From positions 62,001 to 126,000 of the forward strand of contig JAIOYF010000003.1 in the NCBI GenBank assembly GCA_021741245.1: a stretch of DNA of 64,000 nt, given 5' to 3'. Shown here one piece after another: positions 34,536 to 44,626 of this stretch; positions within the stretch are counted from its first letter, which is position 1, and each line of letters starts with the position of its first letter. Source of the stretch: Paracoccaceae bacterium (GTDB lineage Bacteria > Pseudomonadota > Alphaproteobacteria > Rhodobacterales > Rhodobacteraceae). Below the pieces are notes generated by a model. It was not told where the DNA came from and searched no databases. It worked only from the letters and a program-made list of their open reading frames with translations. Both the position numbers and the translations under genes were made by a program.

Positions 34536-34946
34536 TCAGGCCGCCGCGGCCGCGTCTTGCATCACAGTCGACAACAGGCCGTAGCAGGCCGTCCACGCCT
34601 CACGCTCGGCTGCGGTAAAGCTTGGGCCTGACGTGACCTCCAACGCATGCAAAAGCGCGGCCCCGACCACCTCATATTGAGCGGGATCAACGTCATAATC
34701 GCGATGCTGCACCCCAAGGGCCTGAACAACGGGAATGATGGAATGGGGAAACTTCAGCCCATTGACCGCATAGGTCAGGGTATGAATCAGCTTTGTACGC
34801 TGCTCGCCCATGTCGGCGGGGAAAATATGCCGCAACTGGGGGGCTATGCGAAAAACCTCATCATAGAAGGTCTTTACGAGTTGCGATGCCTGTGGGGCAA
34901 CCCGATCAAACGAGGATTGGACGAGCTCAACTTGCACTGGGGTCAT
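34536..34946 (-). CDS. Single-domain globin
   Basis: 136-residue bacterial hemoglobin-like protein. The A-E helices run from MTPVQVELVQSSFDRVAPQA to FYDEVFRIAPQLRHIFPAD, with Phe of the CD corner present. The proximal histidine is in LGVQHRDYDVDPAQYEVVG, the region that resembles flavohemoglobin heme domains. No reductase domain is attached. ATG 34946 is chosen because CCGGAG lies 10 bases upstream; an upstream GTG at 35009 would add 21 unrelated residues. Function may be oxygen or NO binding. It is 71 bases upstream of rlmJ on the same strand. Confidence 0.87.
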   Translation of the reverse strand: MTPVQVELVQSSFDRVAPQASQLVKTFYDEVFRIAPQLRHIFPADMGEQRTKLIHTLTYAVNGLKFPHSIIPVVQALGVQHRDYDVDPAQYEVVGAALLHALEVTSGPSFTAAEREAWTACYGLLSTVMQDAAAAA

Positions 34947-35390
34947 GACTGTATCTCCGGAACTGTACCGGCGGACTATGGTATGTATGCCAAAAAATGC
35001 AGGCGTCACAACGGTATGAGAGTCGGCGGCATCGGGATGGTGATTGTCGACCGTCGCTGTTTTGCGTGACGAAAGAATGGGGGTGATGCTGTTGCCCTGC
35101 GCGGCACTTGAGGCAAAGTTTGCGGCATTCGCGTGCCCCTGCTTGGCAACAGGCTGGCAAAGGGCGCCGAATGACCTCCGATGTTCCCAAAACGCCGAGG
35201 CCAGCGGGCCAAGGCCTTGGAAAGGATGACAAAAGGGTGATCAAAAGACGGGCGATTGGTCTGGCACCCCAAGGGCAGTGACCATAGCCCGATGGCGGCT
35301 AAGCACATCCAAGTCATTGGGCGGGAATGGCTTCTTCAACAACCATACCCACCCGTTATGCGACAAAGATCCAGCAAGAAACGGTTGGGT
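34947..35390. other. 444-base gap without a supported gene
   Basis: Between the globin start and the pyrG stop. I see no convincing gene, RNA or terminator. On the minus strand a frame in phase with the globin gene stays open for about 95 codons but has no ATG, and a 61-codon TTG-start frame lies opposite on the plus strand. Base composition is less G+C-rich near 34975-35000. Confidence 0.4.
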
Positions 35391-37034
35391 TTACACCAAT
35401 CGGCTCACTTCGATCGCGGCCCGCACGAAATCGGCAAACAGCGGGTGGGGTGCGAAAGGCTTGGATTTCAGTTCGGGGTGGAACTGAACGCCGATAAACC
35501 ACGGGTGATCCTTGACCTCGACGATCTCGGGCAATTTGCCGTCTGGTGACATGCCAGAGAACATCAGGCCAGATTTTTCCAACTGGTCGCGGTACTTTAT
35601 ATCCACCTCATAGCGGTGGCGATGGCGCTCTTCGATGGTCAGGGCACCATAGACTTCGGCCACTTTGGAGCCGGGCGTCAATGCCGCAGTATAGGCGCCA
35701 AGCCGCATGGTGCCACCCTTGGCGTCATCCATCTTGCGTCGTACCGTATGGTTGCCCTGCACCCATTCCTTGAGGTGATAGACCACAGGGGTAAAGCGGC
35801 GATCGCCAGTGTCTTGGTCGAATTCTTCAGAGCCCGCATTTTGCAGACCCACCAGATTGCGGGCGCTTTCAATCACGGCCATTTGCATGCCCAGACAGAT
35901 GCCCAGATAGGGGATCTTCTTTTCCCGTGCGAATTGCGCCGCCTTTATCTTGCCTTCTGTGCCGCGTTCGCCAAAGCCGCCGGGCACAAGGATGGCATGG
36001 AAGTTTTCAAGATAGGGGGCGGGGTCTTCACGCTCAAAAATCTCGGCATCGATCCATTCGGCGCGCACACGGGTGCGGTTGGCCATGCCGCCATGGGTCA
36101 GGGCCTCGGCAATGGATTTATAGGCGTCTTCAAGTTGGGTGTATTTGCCCACGATGGCCACACGGATTTCGCCTTCGGCATGGATCAGGCGGTCCATCAC
36201 ATCGGTCCAGCGATCAAGGTTTGGCTTGGGCGCGGGCGAGATGCCAAACGCGTCAAGCACGGCCTGATCTAGCCCAGCCCTGTGATAGGCAAGCGGGGCC
36301 TCATAGATCGTGCTCAGGTCATAGGCTGGGATCACATGCTCTTTGCGCACGTTGCAAAACAGGGCAATCTTCTCCAACTCCCGATCCGGGATCGGATGCT
36401 CCGACCGACAGACCAGCACATCGGGGGCAAGGCCAATGGATTGCAACTCTTTGACCGAGTGCTGGGTTGGCTTGGTCTTCAACTCGCCAGAGGCCGCAAG
36501 ATAGGGCAGCAAAGTCAGGTGCATCAGGATGGATTGGCCGCGCGGACGTTCGTGGATGAACTGACGGATGGATTCAAAGAAGGGCAAGCCTTCGATATCG
36601 CCAACTGTGCCGCCGATTTCGCACAGCATGAAGTCAACCTCATCCCCGTCGATGCGCAAGAAGTCTTTGATTTCATTGGTCACATGGGGGATCACCTGAA
36701 TGGTTTTGCCAAGGTAATCGCCGCGACGTTCCTTTTCCAGAACGTTGGAATAGATGCGACCCGATGAAATGCTGTCGGTCGCGCGGGCATGAACACCGGT
36801 GAACCGTTCATAATGGCCAAGGTCAAGATCGGTTTCTGCGCCATCGTCGGTCACGAACACTTCGCCATGTTCAAAGGGCGACATCGTGCCGGGATCGACG
36901 TTCAGATAGGGGTCCAGCTTGCGCAAGCGGACCGTGTAGCCCCTTGCCTGCAACAGCGCCCCAAGGGCTGCCGAGGCCAGACCCTTGCCCAAAGAGGAGA
37001 CAACGCCGCCTGTGATAAAGATATAGCGTGCCAT
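35391..37034 (-). CDS. pyrG: CTP synthase
   Basis: 547-residue glutamine-dependent enzyme that makes CTP from UTP and ATP. The N-terminal synthetase domain starts [18 protein letters not shown], with [12 protein letters not shown] and the QSIGLAPD region. The C-terminal class I glutamine amidotransferase domain has the oxyanion region [10 protein letters not shown], catalytic Cys in [11 protein letters not shown] (about 380), and the His/Glu pair in [12 protein letters not shown]. Length is typical. It follows secG on the same strand with 145 bases between, including a hairpin. Confidence 0.97.
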   Translation of the reverse strand: MARYIFITGGVVSSLGKGLASAALGALLQARGYTVRLRKLDPYLNVDPGTMSPFEHGEVFVTDDGAETDLDLGHYERFTGVHARATDSISSGRIYSNVLEKERRGDYLGKTIQVIPHVTNEIKDFLRIDGDEVDFMLCEIGGTVGDIEGLPFFESIRQFIHERPRGQSILMHLTLLPYLAASGELKTKPTQHSVKELQSIGLAPDVLVCRSEHPIPDRELEKIALFCNVRKEHVIPAYDLSTIYEAPLAYHRAGLDQAVLDAFGISPAPKPNLDRWTDVMDRLIHAEGEIRVAIVGKYTQLEDAYKSIAEALTHGGMANRTRVRAEWIDAEIFEREDPAPYLENFHAILVPGGFGERGTEGKIKAAQFAREKKIPYLGICLGMQMAVIESARNLVGLQNAGSEEFDQDTGDRRFTPVVYHLKEWVQGNHTVRRKMDDAKGGTMRLGAYTAALTPGSKVAEVYGALTIEERHRHRYEVDIKYRDQLEKSGLMFSGMSPDGKLPEIVEVKDHPWFIGVQFHPELKSKPFAPHPLFADFVRAAIEVSRLV

Positions 37035-37124
37035 TGGAGTCTCCCGCAGTTTGATTTCGCGATTCGATGTGTGGGAATCACAGCACCACGGGACTTAGCC
37101 CATACCTGAGCCAAAGCCATCTTG

Positions 37125-37148
37125 CAACAGCACCGCTAGATGCTGTTG
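37125..37148 (-). terminator. Hairpin between secG and pyrG
   Basis: CAACAGCA and TGCTGTTG form a perfect 8-bp stem with an 8-base loop (CCGCTAGA). No T run follows on the minus strand, so it may be a weak terminator or a processing or leader element of pyrG rather than a full stop. Confidence 0.4.
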
Positions 37149-37179
37149 GCAATTTGAGGGCGGCGACAACCGTTAGTGG

Positions 37180-37536
37180 TCAGTTTTCGGCTTTTGGCGG
37201 GGTCAGTGGTGCGTCAGCAGGTACTGGCGGCAACAGATCGGTGCCCAGTGGCGCAGGCGCCTGAGCCGCCGGCGCAGGGGCTGTACCACCGATCTGGTCG
37301 ATGATCGATCCGGTTCCCGCCTTTTGCGCAGCGAACACGGTCAGCGTGATCGAGGTGCCAATGAACAAAATGGCAAAAAGCCACGTCAACTTGGTCAATG
37401 CCGTGGCGGCCGCCCTGCCGGACATCGCGCCACCGCCGCCCATTCCCAGACCGCCCCCTTCGGATCGTTGTAGCAGAACCACACCGATCAAGAGCAGAGC
37501 AAGGATCAAATGGACAGTTAGAATTACGTTTTCCAT
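37180..37536 (-). CDS. secG: Preprotein translocase subunit SecG
   Basis: 118-residue membrane protein of the SecYEG translocon. Two helices (about 3-23 and 52-72) flank the conserved loop LLQRSEGGGLGMGGGG. A proline/alanine-rich C-terminal tail (about 80-118) follows, common in alphaproteobacteria. The order secG-pyrG is conserved in this group. A good sigma-70-like promoter lies just upstream. Confidence 0.94.
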   Translation of the reverse strand: MENVILTVHLILALLLIGVVLLQRSEGGGLGMGGGGAMSGRAAATALTKLTWLFAILFIGTSITLTVFAAQKAGTGSIIDQIGGTAPAPAAQAPAPLGTDLLPPVPADAPLTPPKAEN

Positions 37537-37555
37537 GGGCTTTCCCGAAGCTGAC

Positions 37556-37589
37556 GCGCCTATCTAGGCGCATGGGCCGGAGGGTGCAA
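37556..37589 (-). promoter_or_regulatory. Probable secG promoter with overlapping palindrome
   Basis: On the minus strand TTGCAC (37589-37584) and TAGATA (37566-37561) are 17 bases apart. The -10 lies inside a perfect inverted repeat, GCGCCTA-TC-TAGGCGC (37556-37571). The predicted start is about 18 bases before the secG ATG. Confidence 0.55.
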
Positions 37590-37725
37590 GGGCTTTGGAC
37601 GCCGAAGGTCGATCAAAGGAGGGGGCCACCTCTGGGGCGATTGACCCCCCCGTCGGTGGCGTTGCCACGCAAAGCGGCACCCACCCACGATCCACAAGCC
37701 GCGCAGATGCTGTCACGCCTTGAAC

Positions 37726-38121
37726 TTAGCCTTCAATCTCATCGACCGAGGCTTGCCCCGACAGGCGTTGGCGCAAGATACTCCATGACAGGCCGATCCC
37801 GAGGATCAACGAGCCGACCAATATTCCAAGCCAAAGGTTCATGGATGGATTGGCAAGCGTCAAAATCCCCCAATCGATCAGCACCCAAAGCCCCGCGCCA
37901 AAGATGGCGGCGATCAGCAAGACACCGAACGGCCCGATGGAGCGCAGGGTGGCCACGCCATAGACCATATAGGCCACGGCCAATATCAGCCCCAGAAACA
38001 CGGCAAGCGGCATCTGGTCGGGCCATGTGCGGCGCACCCAAGCGATGTAATTCCAATCTGTCGGGTTGTAGGTGACGCTCAGCAGCACAAAGGCCCCAAG
38101 CCAGCGCAGAAAAACGCCCAT
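37726..38121 (-). CDS. DUF6524-type small membrane protein
   Basis: 131-residue predicted inner-membrane protein with about four hydrophobic segments. It starts MGVFLRWLGAFVLLSVTYNP, followed by DWNYIAWVRRTW, which I recognise as the DUF6524-like family of Rhodobacterales. It has no assigned function. ATG 38121 is preferred (GGGGGAAATGAG before it); the open frame continues further upstream, but those residues are proline-rich and unrelated. It is divergent from purA. The 189-base gap to secG contains the secG promoter. Confidence 0.75.
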   Translation of the reverse strand: MGVFLRWLGAFVLLSVTYNPTDWNYIAWVRRTWPDQMPLAVFLGLILAVAYMVYGVATLRSIGPFGVLLIAAIFGAGLWVLIDWGILTLANPSMNLWLGILVGSLILGIGLSWSILRQRLSGQASVDEIEG

Positions 38122-38269
38122 CTCATTTCCCCCATGCTTTGCCCTTTGGTGCCCCATGAATGGCCGTCTGTCGAGAGGCACATGGTGATTTTGGTGTTTC
38201 CCCCCGGGGCAGGGGCCGCTATAGGTGCGACGGTTTTGGCGCGGGGGCGGCCCGCTGGAAGGATCAGGC

Positions 38270-39562
38270 ATGGCGAACGTAGTTGTTGTAGGCGCGCAAT
38301 GGGGCGACGAGGGCAAGGGCAAGATCGTCGATTGGCTATCGGAACGCGCTGATGTGATTGCGCGGTTTCAGGGTGGCCACAATGCGGGCCATACGCTGGT
38401 CATTGATGGCAAGGTCTATAAACTGTCACTCTTGCCCAGCGGTATCGTTCGGGGCGGCAAACTGTCGGTCATCGGCAATGGTGTGGTGCTGGACCCATGG
38501 CATCTGGTGACCGAGATTGCCAAGCTGCGCGATCAGGGGGTTGAGATCAGCCCTGACAATCTGATGATTGCCGAAAATGCGCCGCTGATTTTGCCAGTCC
38601 ATGGAGAGTTGGATCGCGCCCGTGAAAACCAGAACGCGGTTGCAAAGATCGGCACCACAGGACGTGGCATTGGCCCGGCCTATGAAGACAAGGTGGGCCG
38701 CCGGGCGATCCGCGTGGCGGATCTTGCCGATGACGCCACGCTGGAGTTGCGTGTTGACCGTTTGCTGACCCATCACGACGCGCTGCGCCGTGGCCTTGGG
38801 CTTGACCCCATCGACCGCGACGCCCTCTTGGCGCAGCTGCGCGAGATCGCGCCCCAAGTATTGCCCTATGCGAAACCGGTCTGGAAAGTGCTGAATGAGG
38901 CCCGCCGGGCGGGCAAGCGCATTTTGTTCGAGGGCGCGCAGGGTGCGCTTTTGGACATCGATTTTGGCACATATCCCTTTGTCACCTCGTCCAACGTCAT
39001 TGCGGGGCAGGCGGCAACCGGCACTGGCCTTGGGCCAGGGGCGATCGATTTCGTGCTGGGCATCGTCAAGGCCTATACCACACGTGTGGGGGAGGGCCCG
39101 TTTCCGGCAGAGCTGTTTGACGCCGATGGCGAGCGTCTGGGCCAAAGGGGCCATGAATTTGGCACAGTGACCGGCCGCAAGCGCCGCTGCGGCTGGTTTG
39201 ACGCGGTTTTGGTGCGCCAAACCTGCGTCACAAGTGGCGTGACGGGCATCGCACTGACCAAACTCGATGTGTTGGATGGGTTTGACACGCTTAAAATCTG
39301 CGTCGGCTATGAGTTGGACGGCAATCGTCTGGACTACCTTCCCACCGCCGCCGATCAGCAGGCCCGTTGCACGCCGATCTACGAAGAGATGGAGGGATGG
39401 TCCGAAAACACCGCAGGTGCGCGCTCATGGGCTGACCTGCCGGGGGCCGCGATAAAGTATGTGCGGCGGATTGAGGAATTGATCCAATGCCCGGTCGCGC
39501 TATTGTCCACCTCTCCGGAACGCGATGACACCATTTTGGTGACCGATCCGTTCGCAGATTGA
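38270..39562 (+). CDS. purA: Adenylosuccinate synthetase
   Basis: 430-residue GTP-dependent enzyme joining IMP and aspartate in AMP synthesis. The N-terminus [19 protein letters not shown] holds the GTP-binding P-loop and catalytic Asp. [10 protein letters not shown] contains the catalytic His. [14 protein letters not shown] and [14 protein letters not shown] are further signatures. ATG 38270 gives the family N-terminus; an in-frame start 45 bases upstream would add unrelated residues. A DUF2842 gene follows. Confidence 0.97.
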   Translation: MANVVVVGAQWGDEGKGKIVDWLSERADVIARFQGGHNAGHTLVIDGKVYKLSLLPSGIVRGGKLSVIGNGVVLDPWHLVTEIAKLRDQGVEISPDNLMIAENAPLILPVHGELDRARENQNAVAKIGTTGRGIGPAYEDKVGRRAIRVADLADDATLELRVDRLLTHHDALRRGLGLDPIDRDALLAQLREIAPQVLPYAKPVWKVLNEARRAGKRILFEGAQGALLDIDFGTYPFVTSSNVIAGQAATGTGLGPGAIDFVLGIVKAYTTRVGEGPFPAELFDADGERLGQRGHEFGTVTGRKRRCGWFDAVLVRQTCVTSGVTGIALTKLDVLDGFDTLKICVGYELDGNRLDYLPTAADQQARCTPIYEEMEGWSENTAGARSWADLPGAAIKYVRRIEELIQCPVALLSTSPERDDTILVTDPFAD

Positions 39563-39607
39563 GGCGGCCTTTCGCGCGATAGCGCAAGGATCGCGAAACA
39601 GGGGGCT

Positions 39608-39856
39608 ATGATGGCACTGGGTTACAAGACGCGCCGCAGGCTTTCGCTTTTGGTGCTGTTGATTGGTTTGCCACTTTATATCGTGGCGGCGGTCACGGTT
39701 GTGAACTGGCTGGATCGACCGCCAATCTGGATGGAACTGCTGGTCTATGTCGGCTTGGGCTTTTTGTGGATGATGCCGCTGCGCAGCGTCTTTTTGGGTG
39801 TTGGGCAGGCGGATCCCGATGCGCCCACATCTGACAAGGCTGATGCACCAGAATGA
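39608..39856 (+). CDS. DUF2842 family small membrane protein
   Basis: 82-residue protein with two hydrophobic segments (about 12-33 and 42-63). YKTRRRLSLLVLLIGLPLYI and the PPIWMELLVYVGLGFLW region fit the DUF2842 family of alphaproteobacteria, whose role is unknown. It lies 46 bases after purA on the same strand and ends at a strong terminator, so it is probably the last gene of the purA transcript. Confidence 0.85.
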   Translation: MMALGYKTRRRLSLLVLLIGLPLYIVAAVTVVNWLDRPPIWMELLVYVGLGFLWMMPLRSVFLGVGQADPDAPTSDKADAPE

Positions 39857-39857
39857 C

Positions 39858-39890
39858 AACAGGCGGAATGTCCGTGACATTCCGCCTGTT
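39858..39890. terminator. Bidirectional intrinsic terminator
   Basis: Perfect 15-bp arms AACAGGCGGAATGTC / GACATTCCGCCTGTT around a CGT loop, ending in TTT on the plus strand. It lies two bases after the DUF2842 stop and 53 bases from the convergent acidic-protein gene. Confidence 0.9.
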
Positions 39891-39942
39891 TCCGGGGCCT
39901 TGATGGCAGCCTCGGCCCGCTATTCGTTGATCAGGTCTGCGC

Positions 39943-42738
39943 CTAGCCTGCGATCTTTTTCGCTTCGCTCAGGATGTGGGAGCTTGTGGGGAGTGAAAAC
40001 TGGCCGCGACGGTTCTTGGTTATGCGACCATCGCGCAACAAGACGCCAAAGCTGCGCAGGCTGTCTTCACGGCTGAGTTGTTCGGTCGCAGCGCCCACAT
40101 GGCGCATCAGTTGCGGGCGGGTAAAGCTTTCACGGCCCTCGACACAGGCGATAAAGGCTGCGGCGGCCTCCAGAACTTCGGGTAGGTCGGTGGCACCCAG
40201 ACGCTCTGCAAACTCGGCAAAGCCTTGGTTCGTGCCAAAAAGGTTCGCAGCGTCGTCGTCGAGGTCAAAATCGTCGTCGTCGTCCAGCGCGTCGTCATCA
40301 TAGCTTTGCATGGCCGCAACCGCCCCGCCGGTGCCTAGGCGGCGCGGGCGGACGGGCTGAACCTGTGCCACTGCCGGGGGGGCAACGGGGGCCGAGACCT
40401 GCGGTGCAGGTCGGTCAATCCGCTGTTCCGACACCAAAACCAAGGGCGCGGGCCGATCTTGCGCCGCGCCATTCGCGGCGGGGCGGACAACCTTTGCCAG
40501 ATCGTTGCGATAGGCATCCATCCGGCCTTTGCCATCCTCGGCCAAGGTGTTCCCGGTGGCGCGACGCTCGGCGATGGTGGCGGCAACAGCGGCTTTCAGA
40601 TGGGCAATGGCCGATTGGCGGCGCTTGGTCTCTGTGCCTTCCATCTGGGTGCTGGCCTCGGCCATCAGGCGATTGACAGCCTCATCAGCGGCAGGCGTCA
40701 GGCGCTCATTCGCCTCGGCGGATTTGGCCGGACGGCTGGCCTGCACCGGAGCGACGGGCGTTTGCTGTTCGGCGGGGGCGTTGTCACGTTCGGCCTCGAC
40801 GGCCGCGAGTTCTGCGGCAAGGGCGGCTTCGGCCTCGTCCGACAGGTTTCTATCGGCGACTTCGGCCACGACAGGCGTCTCTTGTTCAGCCACAGGCTGA
40901 CTTTCGCTGCGGCGGATCTTGATCACGCGGGCGCGGGCGCGCTGCAGTTTTTCGACGGTGATCGGTTCCTCGGGGGCGGATGACCGATCTTTGGGCTGGC
41001 TTGCTGTTGCGGGCGCAACGGGCAGCGGTTCGGGGCGCGTGTCGGGCGTGCTTTGGGCCCTTATCGTGCGGACCGGGCGAACAGGGCGGACCGGTCCATC
41101 AGGCGCAGTCGGTGCGGCAGGGGGGGCGACAATGAAAGCCTCTGCAGCCAGCGGTGCGGGGTCTAGGTCATCATCTTCCGTTTGGGCAGTTGGCTCCTGC
41201 GTGGCGTCAACGCTTTCGATGCCTGTGTCCAGATCGGCCTCAAGATCATCCGCGTCGCTTTCCGTCGCATCCGTCTTGTCTGACATATCTATGTCAGCCA
41301 AGGCGGCACCTTCGTCGTCCATGTCCGGAACGCTGTCAGCCATCGGGACTTCGGCATTTTCTGCGGCGATCTCGTCAATGACAGTCGACGCATCTTCGTC
41401 ATCCACAGCCGCATCGGTTGCTTCCAGATCGGAAACAACGGCCGCTACAACGGGCTCTGCGTCCTCAACCTTTGGCGCGATCAGATCGCCAAGGGTGGCA
41501 AGCAAGCCATCATCATCGTCATCGACGCTATCTGCCACGTCGGTCGCCATCGAATCGGCGTCAGCCGAAAGCGCGTTTGCGGCCTCGGCAAAGCTTTCGG
41601 CGCCCTGTTCTGGACCTGTGGCTTCGGTGGCCGAGGCGATGGCGGCCAGGATATCATCTTCATCACGTGCTGCGGCCATGCCGTCGGCAACGTCATCTGC
41701 TTGGTCACCGTTAACACCATGATCGTATGCCACGTCGTCTTGCGGTTCTTCGATGTCTTCTGGTGTCGGGTCCGCTGCCATGATGGCGTCCAAGGCCGCA
41801 AGATCGGCCAGATCGTCGGCATCAACCTTTGCGTCATCATCAACGGCAGCCTCGGCCTCTGGCGCCACGGCTTCTGGCATCGGCGCCGGTGCAGCCTCGG
41901 CCACGACGTCATCAAAGTCGGCCTCGGGGGATTGGCTGGCCATGTCTTGCACATCGACAAGATCATCTTCTTGCTGGTCTTCTGGCGTCAGATCGCCCTG
42001 CACCACATCTTCGGCATTCGGGGCCTCGGCCTCGGGCTGCAGGTCATCATCAAAGGACGCATCATAGGTGGTCTGGTCGACCACGTCTTCAATCTTGGCG
42101 GGGGCCTCGGCAAGCGGGGCGTCCATGTCTGCATGTTGATCTTCGCTGAATTCTTCAGCGAATCTATCAGCAAAATCATCTGCTTGCACGAGGGAGGCGG
42201 GGGCAGATGCCACAACACTCAGGCCCGTCGTGTTGGTGGTCGTAGCCATGCCTTCGGCCGCAGCCTTGCGCAGGCGTGAGAGTTTTTGTGCAACGGAATC
42301 CGCCCCTGTATCGACAACAGCCAAAGCGGCGGCATCAGACACGGTGGGACTGGGTTTGTCGGCTTTCACATGCGAATCGGCGGGCATCCGCACGACAGGT
42401 TGCGCCATCTGTGCCGCAGGCTCTGGCGCGTTTTGGGGCAGGGACGCCGCAGGGGACGTGCCTTGGCCAAAGGCCGATGCATCATCCCCAGCCCGCAAAA
42501 TAACGCCGTTATTTTGGATCTTGGCCTCGACCCTGCGCTGGATTTCACGCTCGGCAATCTTGTGAAGCATGGCCGCATCTGGCTGCGGGGGTTCCGCACC
42601 AAAATAGCGGTCCTCTGCCGCGAGATCGCGAAAATATTCCGCAATCGCTTTCATGGTGTTGAATGGGTCGTCAAAGCCCTCCAGAGTGCAGGAGAACGTC
42701 CCATAGGACACTGTAAGGATCTTACTCGCACCGTTCAT
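39943..42738 (-). CDS. Large acidic protein of unknown function
   Basis: 931-residue protein in three parts. A conserved-looking N-terminal domain (about 1-80) includes [20 protein letters not shown] and [21 protein letters not shown] very long low-complexity middle rich in Asp, Glu and Ala (about 180-560) is followed by a mixed-charge stretch with [14 protein letters not shown] and repeated coiled-coil-like Ala/Glu/Arg segments. A compact C-terminal domain (about 835-931) has [14 protein letters not shown] and [20 protein letters not shown], winged-helix-like. No signal peptide or membrane helix, so cytoplasmic. ATG 42738 is chosen; a TTG lies 21 bases upstream. Similar proteins occur in Rhodobacteraceae with no known function. 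Confidence 0.8.
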   Translation of the reverse strand: MNGASKILTVSYGTFSCTLEGFDDPFNTMKAIAEYFRDLAAEDRYFGAEPPQPDAAMLHKIAEREIQRRVEAKIQNNGVILRAGDDASAFGQGTSPAASLPQNAPEPAAQMAQPVVRMPADSHVKADKPSPTVSDAAALAVVDTGADSVAQKLSRLRKAAAEGMATTTNTTGLSVVASAPASLVQADDFADRFAEEFSEDQHADMDAPLAEAPAKIEDVVDQTTYDASFDDDLQPEAEAPNAEDVVQGDLTPEDQQEDDLVDVQDMASQSPEADFDDVVAEAAPAPMPEAVAPEAEAAVDDDAKVDADDLADLAALDAIMAADPTPEDIEEPQDDVAYDHGVNGDQADDVADGMAAARDEDDILAAIASATEATGPEQGAESFAEAANALSADADSMATDVADSVDDDDDGLLATLGDLIAPKVEDAEPVVAAVVSDLEATDAAVDDEDASTVIDEIAAENAEVPMADSVPDMDDEGAALADIDMSDKTDATESDADDLEADLDTGIESVDATQEPTAQTEDDDLDPAPLAAEAFIVAPPAAPTAPDGPVRPVRPVRTIRAQSTPDTRPEPLPVAPATASQPKDRSSAPEEPITVEKLQRARARVIKIRRSESQPVAEQETPVVAEVADRNLSDEAEAALAAELAAVEAERDNAPAEQQTPVAPVQASRPAKSAEANERLTPAADEAVNRLMAEASTQMEGTETKRRQSAIAHLKAAVAATIAERRATGNTLAEDGKGRMDAYRNDLAKVVRPAANGAAQDRPAPLVLVSEQRIDRPAPQVSAPVAPPAVAQVQPVRPRRLGTGGAVAAMQSYDDDALDDDDDFDLDDDAANLFGTNQGFAEFAERLGATDLPEVLEAAAAFIACVEGRESFTRPQLMRHVGAATEQLSREDSLRSFGVLLRDGRITKNRRGQFSLPTSSHILSEAKKIAG

Positions 42739-42878
42739 CGGATGCCCGCTTTCTGCCAAGTTCGATGAGCCTTAGTCGCCCTCTACCTGTTCGATTTCGT
42801 GGACAGAACAGGGTTATTTGAAGGATTGATTGTGTCCAAAGCCTTCCGTTTTGCCTCAATTCAAGGAACAGTATCGCC

Positions 42879-43568
42879 ATGAATGGGGTGATTGTGCAAT
42901 CCCAAGGCGGTATCACGCTTGTGGGAGGGGGGCCTGTCAGCCCAGCATTGTTTCGTCTTGCGACGCAATACGCACCGCGCATTGTGGCGGCAGATGGGGG
43001 GGCGGATCGTTGCCTAGCCCTTGGGGCAGAGCCGGAGGCGGTGGTTGGCGACATGGATTCGGTCAGCCGCAGGGCGCGCGAGCGTTTGGGCACAGCGCGG
43101 TTCCATCCGATTGCCGAGCAAGACAGCACCGATTTTGACAAGGTCCTGCGTTCTGTCCATGCGCCCTTTACCATCGGCGTGGGGTTTTTGGGCGCACGGG
43201 TGGATCATACGCTTGCGGTCTTCAACGTCTTGGCGCGCAGGACGGAGCGTTGTGTGCTGCTGGGGGCGCAAGATGTGGTGTTTCAGGCCCCGGCAGATCG
43301 GCGGATTTGCCTGCAGATGCGGGCGGGGGATCGGTTCAGCCTGTTTCCCATGATGCCGGTGACGGGTGTAAGTGAGGGGCTGGAGTGGCCCATCGATGGG
43401 CTGAACCTGTCGCCGGGCGGGCAGACCAGCACCTCAAACCGGGTGACGTCGGGCAAGGTGAGCGTTCATGCGGCAGGGCCGGGGCTTTTGGTCATCCTTC
43501 CGCGCAAGCGGCTGGAACAGGCGCTGACGGCGCTGGGTGTTGGAGGTCTGGACGGTGCGGGACCTTAA
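42879..43568 (+). CDS. thiN: Thiamine pyrophosphokinase
   Basis: 229-residue kinase that makes thiamine diphosphate from thiamine and ATP. The catalytic motifs are clear: RIVAADGGADRCLALG, AVVGDMDS, EQDSTDFDKVL and GARVDHTLAVFNVL, followed by the C-terminal beta-sandwich that binds thiamine (LEWPIDGLNL, TSTSNRV). Its stop overlaps the stop of the convergent EamA transporter gene (shared TTAA). Confidence 0.92.
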   Translation: MNGVIVQSQGGITLVGGGPVSPALFRLATQYAPRIVAADGGADRCLALGAEPEAVVGDMDSVSRRARERLGTARFHPIAEQDSTDFDKVLRSVHAPFTIGVGFLGARVDHTLAVFNVLARRTERCVLLGAQDVVFQAPADRRICLQMRAGDRFSLFPMMPVTGVSEGLEWPIDGLNLSPGGQTSTSNRVTSGKVSVHAAGPGLLVILPRKRLEQALTALGVGGLDGAGP

Positions 43569-44482
43569 GCCACAGCACGTACCACCCGACGCGAGACCAT
43601 GCGCTCGCGGTAGATGATATACAGCCCCGATGAGGTGATGACCGCGATCCCTGCCCATGTCAGGGCATTGGGGAAATCGCCAAAGACCAGATAACCCAGT
43701 GCCACGGCTGAGACGATCTCAAGGTAATGCAGCGGGGCAAGGGTGGCCGAGGGCGCGAATTTCAGGGCATAGGTCATGCAGATATGGCTGAGCGAGGCCC
43801 AGAAACCCACGCCAAACAGCCAAAGCCAGAACAGACCCTGCGGCCAGACCGGATCAAACTCGGCCCAGCCCGTGCCCTCACAGGCGATCAGGATCGGCAG
43901 GCAAATGGCAAGCCCGGTCCATGAGGTGTGGAATTGCATCGCCACGGGATGCATGTATCCCGCGACCTGCCGCGTTGACAGCATGTAAAAGGCAAAGAAG
44001 AACGCCGTGCCAAGCGGCCAAAGCGCCACCAGACCAAAGGCCGCAAGGGATGGCTGGATCACCAAAAGCGCACCCGCAAACCCCACGATAGAAGCGGCGA
44101 TCCGGCGTGGCCCGACCTCATCGCCAAACAGCACGCGGCCAAGGATCAGCAGAATAAAGGGCTCCACAAAGGCAATCGCCAGTGCATCTGCCACAGGCAT
44201 CACCGAGATTGCGGCGATGAAACTGAAGGTCGACAGGATCAAGAAGATCGCGCGCAGGCAAATCTGGCCAAGGGCCCGGCGCGCAATGCGCAGGGACAGC
44301 CCCATCACCAGCATGACAGGCAGCATCAAGGCCCCCTGAACCAAAAAGCGGGCCGTGACGATCTGCGCCACCGGAATCTCGGCCGAGGCCAGTTTGGCCG
44401 CCACGTCCAGCATGGGGGCCAAGGTGCAAAAGGCGAGCATCAAGATGACGCCGGGAAGAATACGGTCGGGTGCGCGTGTCAT
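43565..44482 (-). CDS. EamA/DMT family transporter
   Basis: 305-residue membrane protein with ten predicted helices in two EamA repeats. It starts ILPGVILMLAFCTLAPMLDV; the first repeat contains VMPVADALAIAFVEPFILLI and the second contains APLHYLEIVSAVALGYLVFG. The substrate is unknown; the family exports amino acids, nucleosides and other metabolites. ATG 44482 is chosen, since the upstream in-frame extension is not membrane-like and lies in the divergent gap. Confidence 0.9.
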   Translation of the reverse strand: MTRAPDRILPGVILMLAFCTLAPMLDVAAKLASAEIPVAQIVTARFLVQGALMLPVMLVMGLSLRIARRALGQICLRAIFLILSTFSFIAAISVMPVADALAIAFVEPFILLILGRVLFGDEVGPRRIAASIVGFAGALLVIQPSLAAFGLVALWPLGTAFFFAFYMLSTRQVAGYMHPVAMQFHTSWTGLAICLPILIACEGTGWAEFDPVWPQGLFWLWLFGVGFWASLSHICMTYALKFAPSATLAPLHYLEIVSAVALGYLVFGDFPNALTWAGIAVITSSGLYIIYRERMVSRRVVRAVA

Positions 44483-44626
44483 GCGCCTTGCTAGCCTTGG
44501 GTGCGGGTCAGGTCCAACACAAAAACGACATTGTTTTCGGCCTTTAAGGCCATCTTCGCTTGCCCAAGGCCGCGCCATGCCCTTAGGCTTTGACAAAAAT
44601 CATTTTGCGGTCGGTGGGGCTCTGCG

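Noticed and set aside
34972-34993. TGGTATGTATGCCA near-palindrome before the globin gene as an NO-responsive operator
   Set aside because: Only 10 of 14 positions are symmetrical and it does not match NsrR or FNR/NnrR consensus sites well enough.
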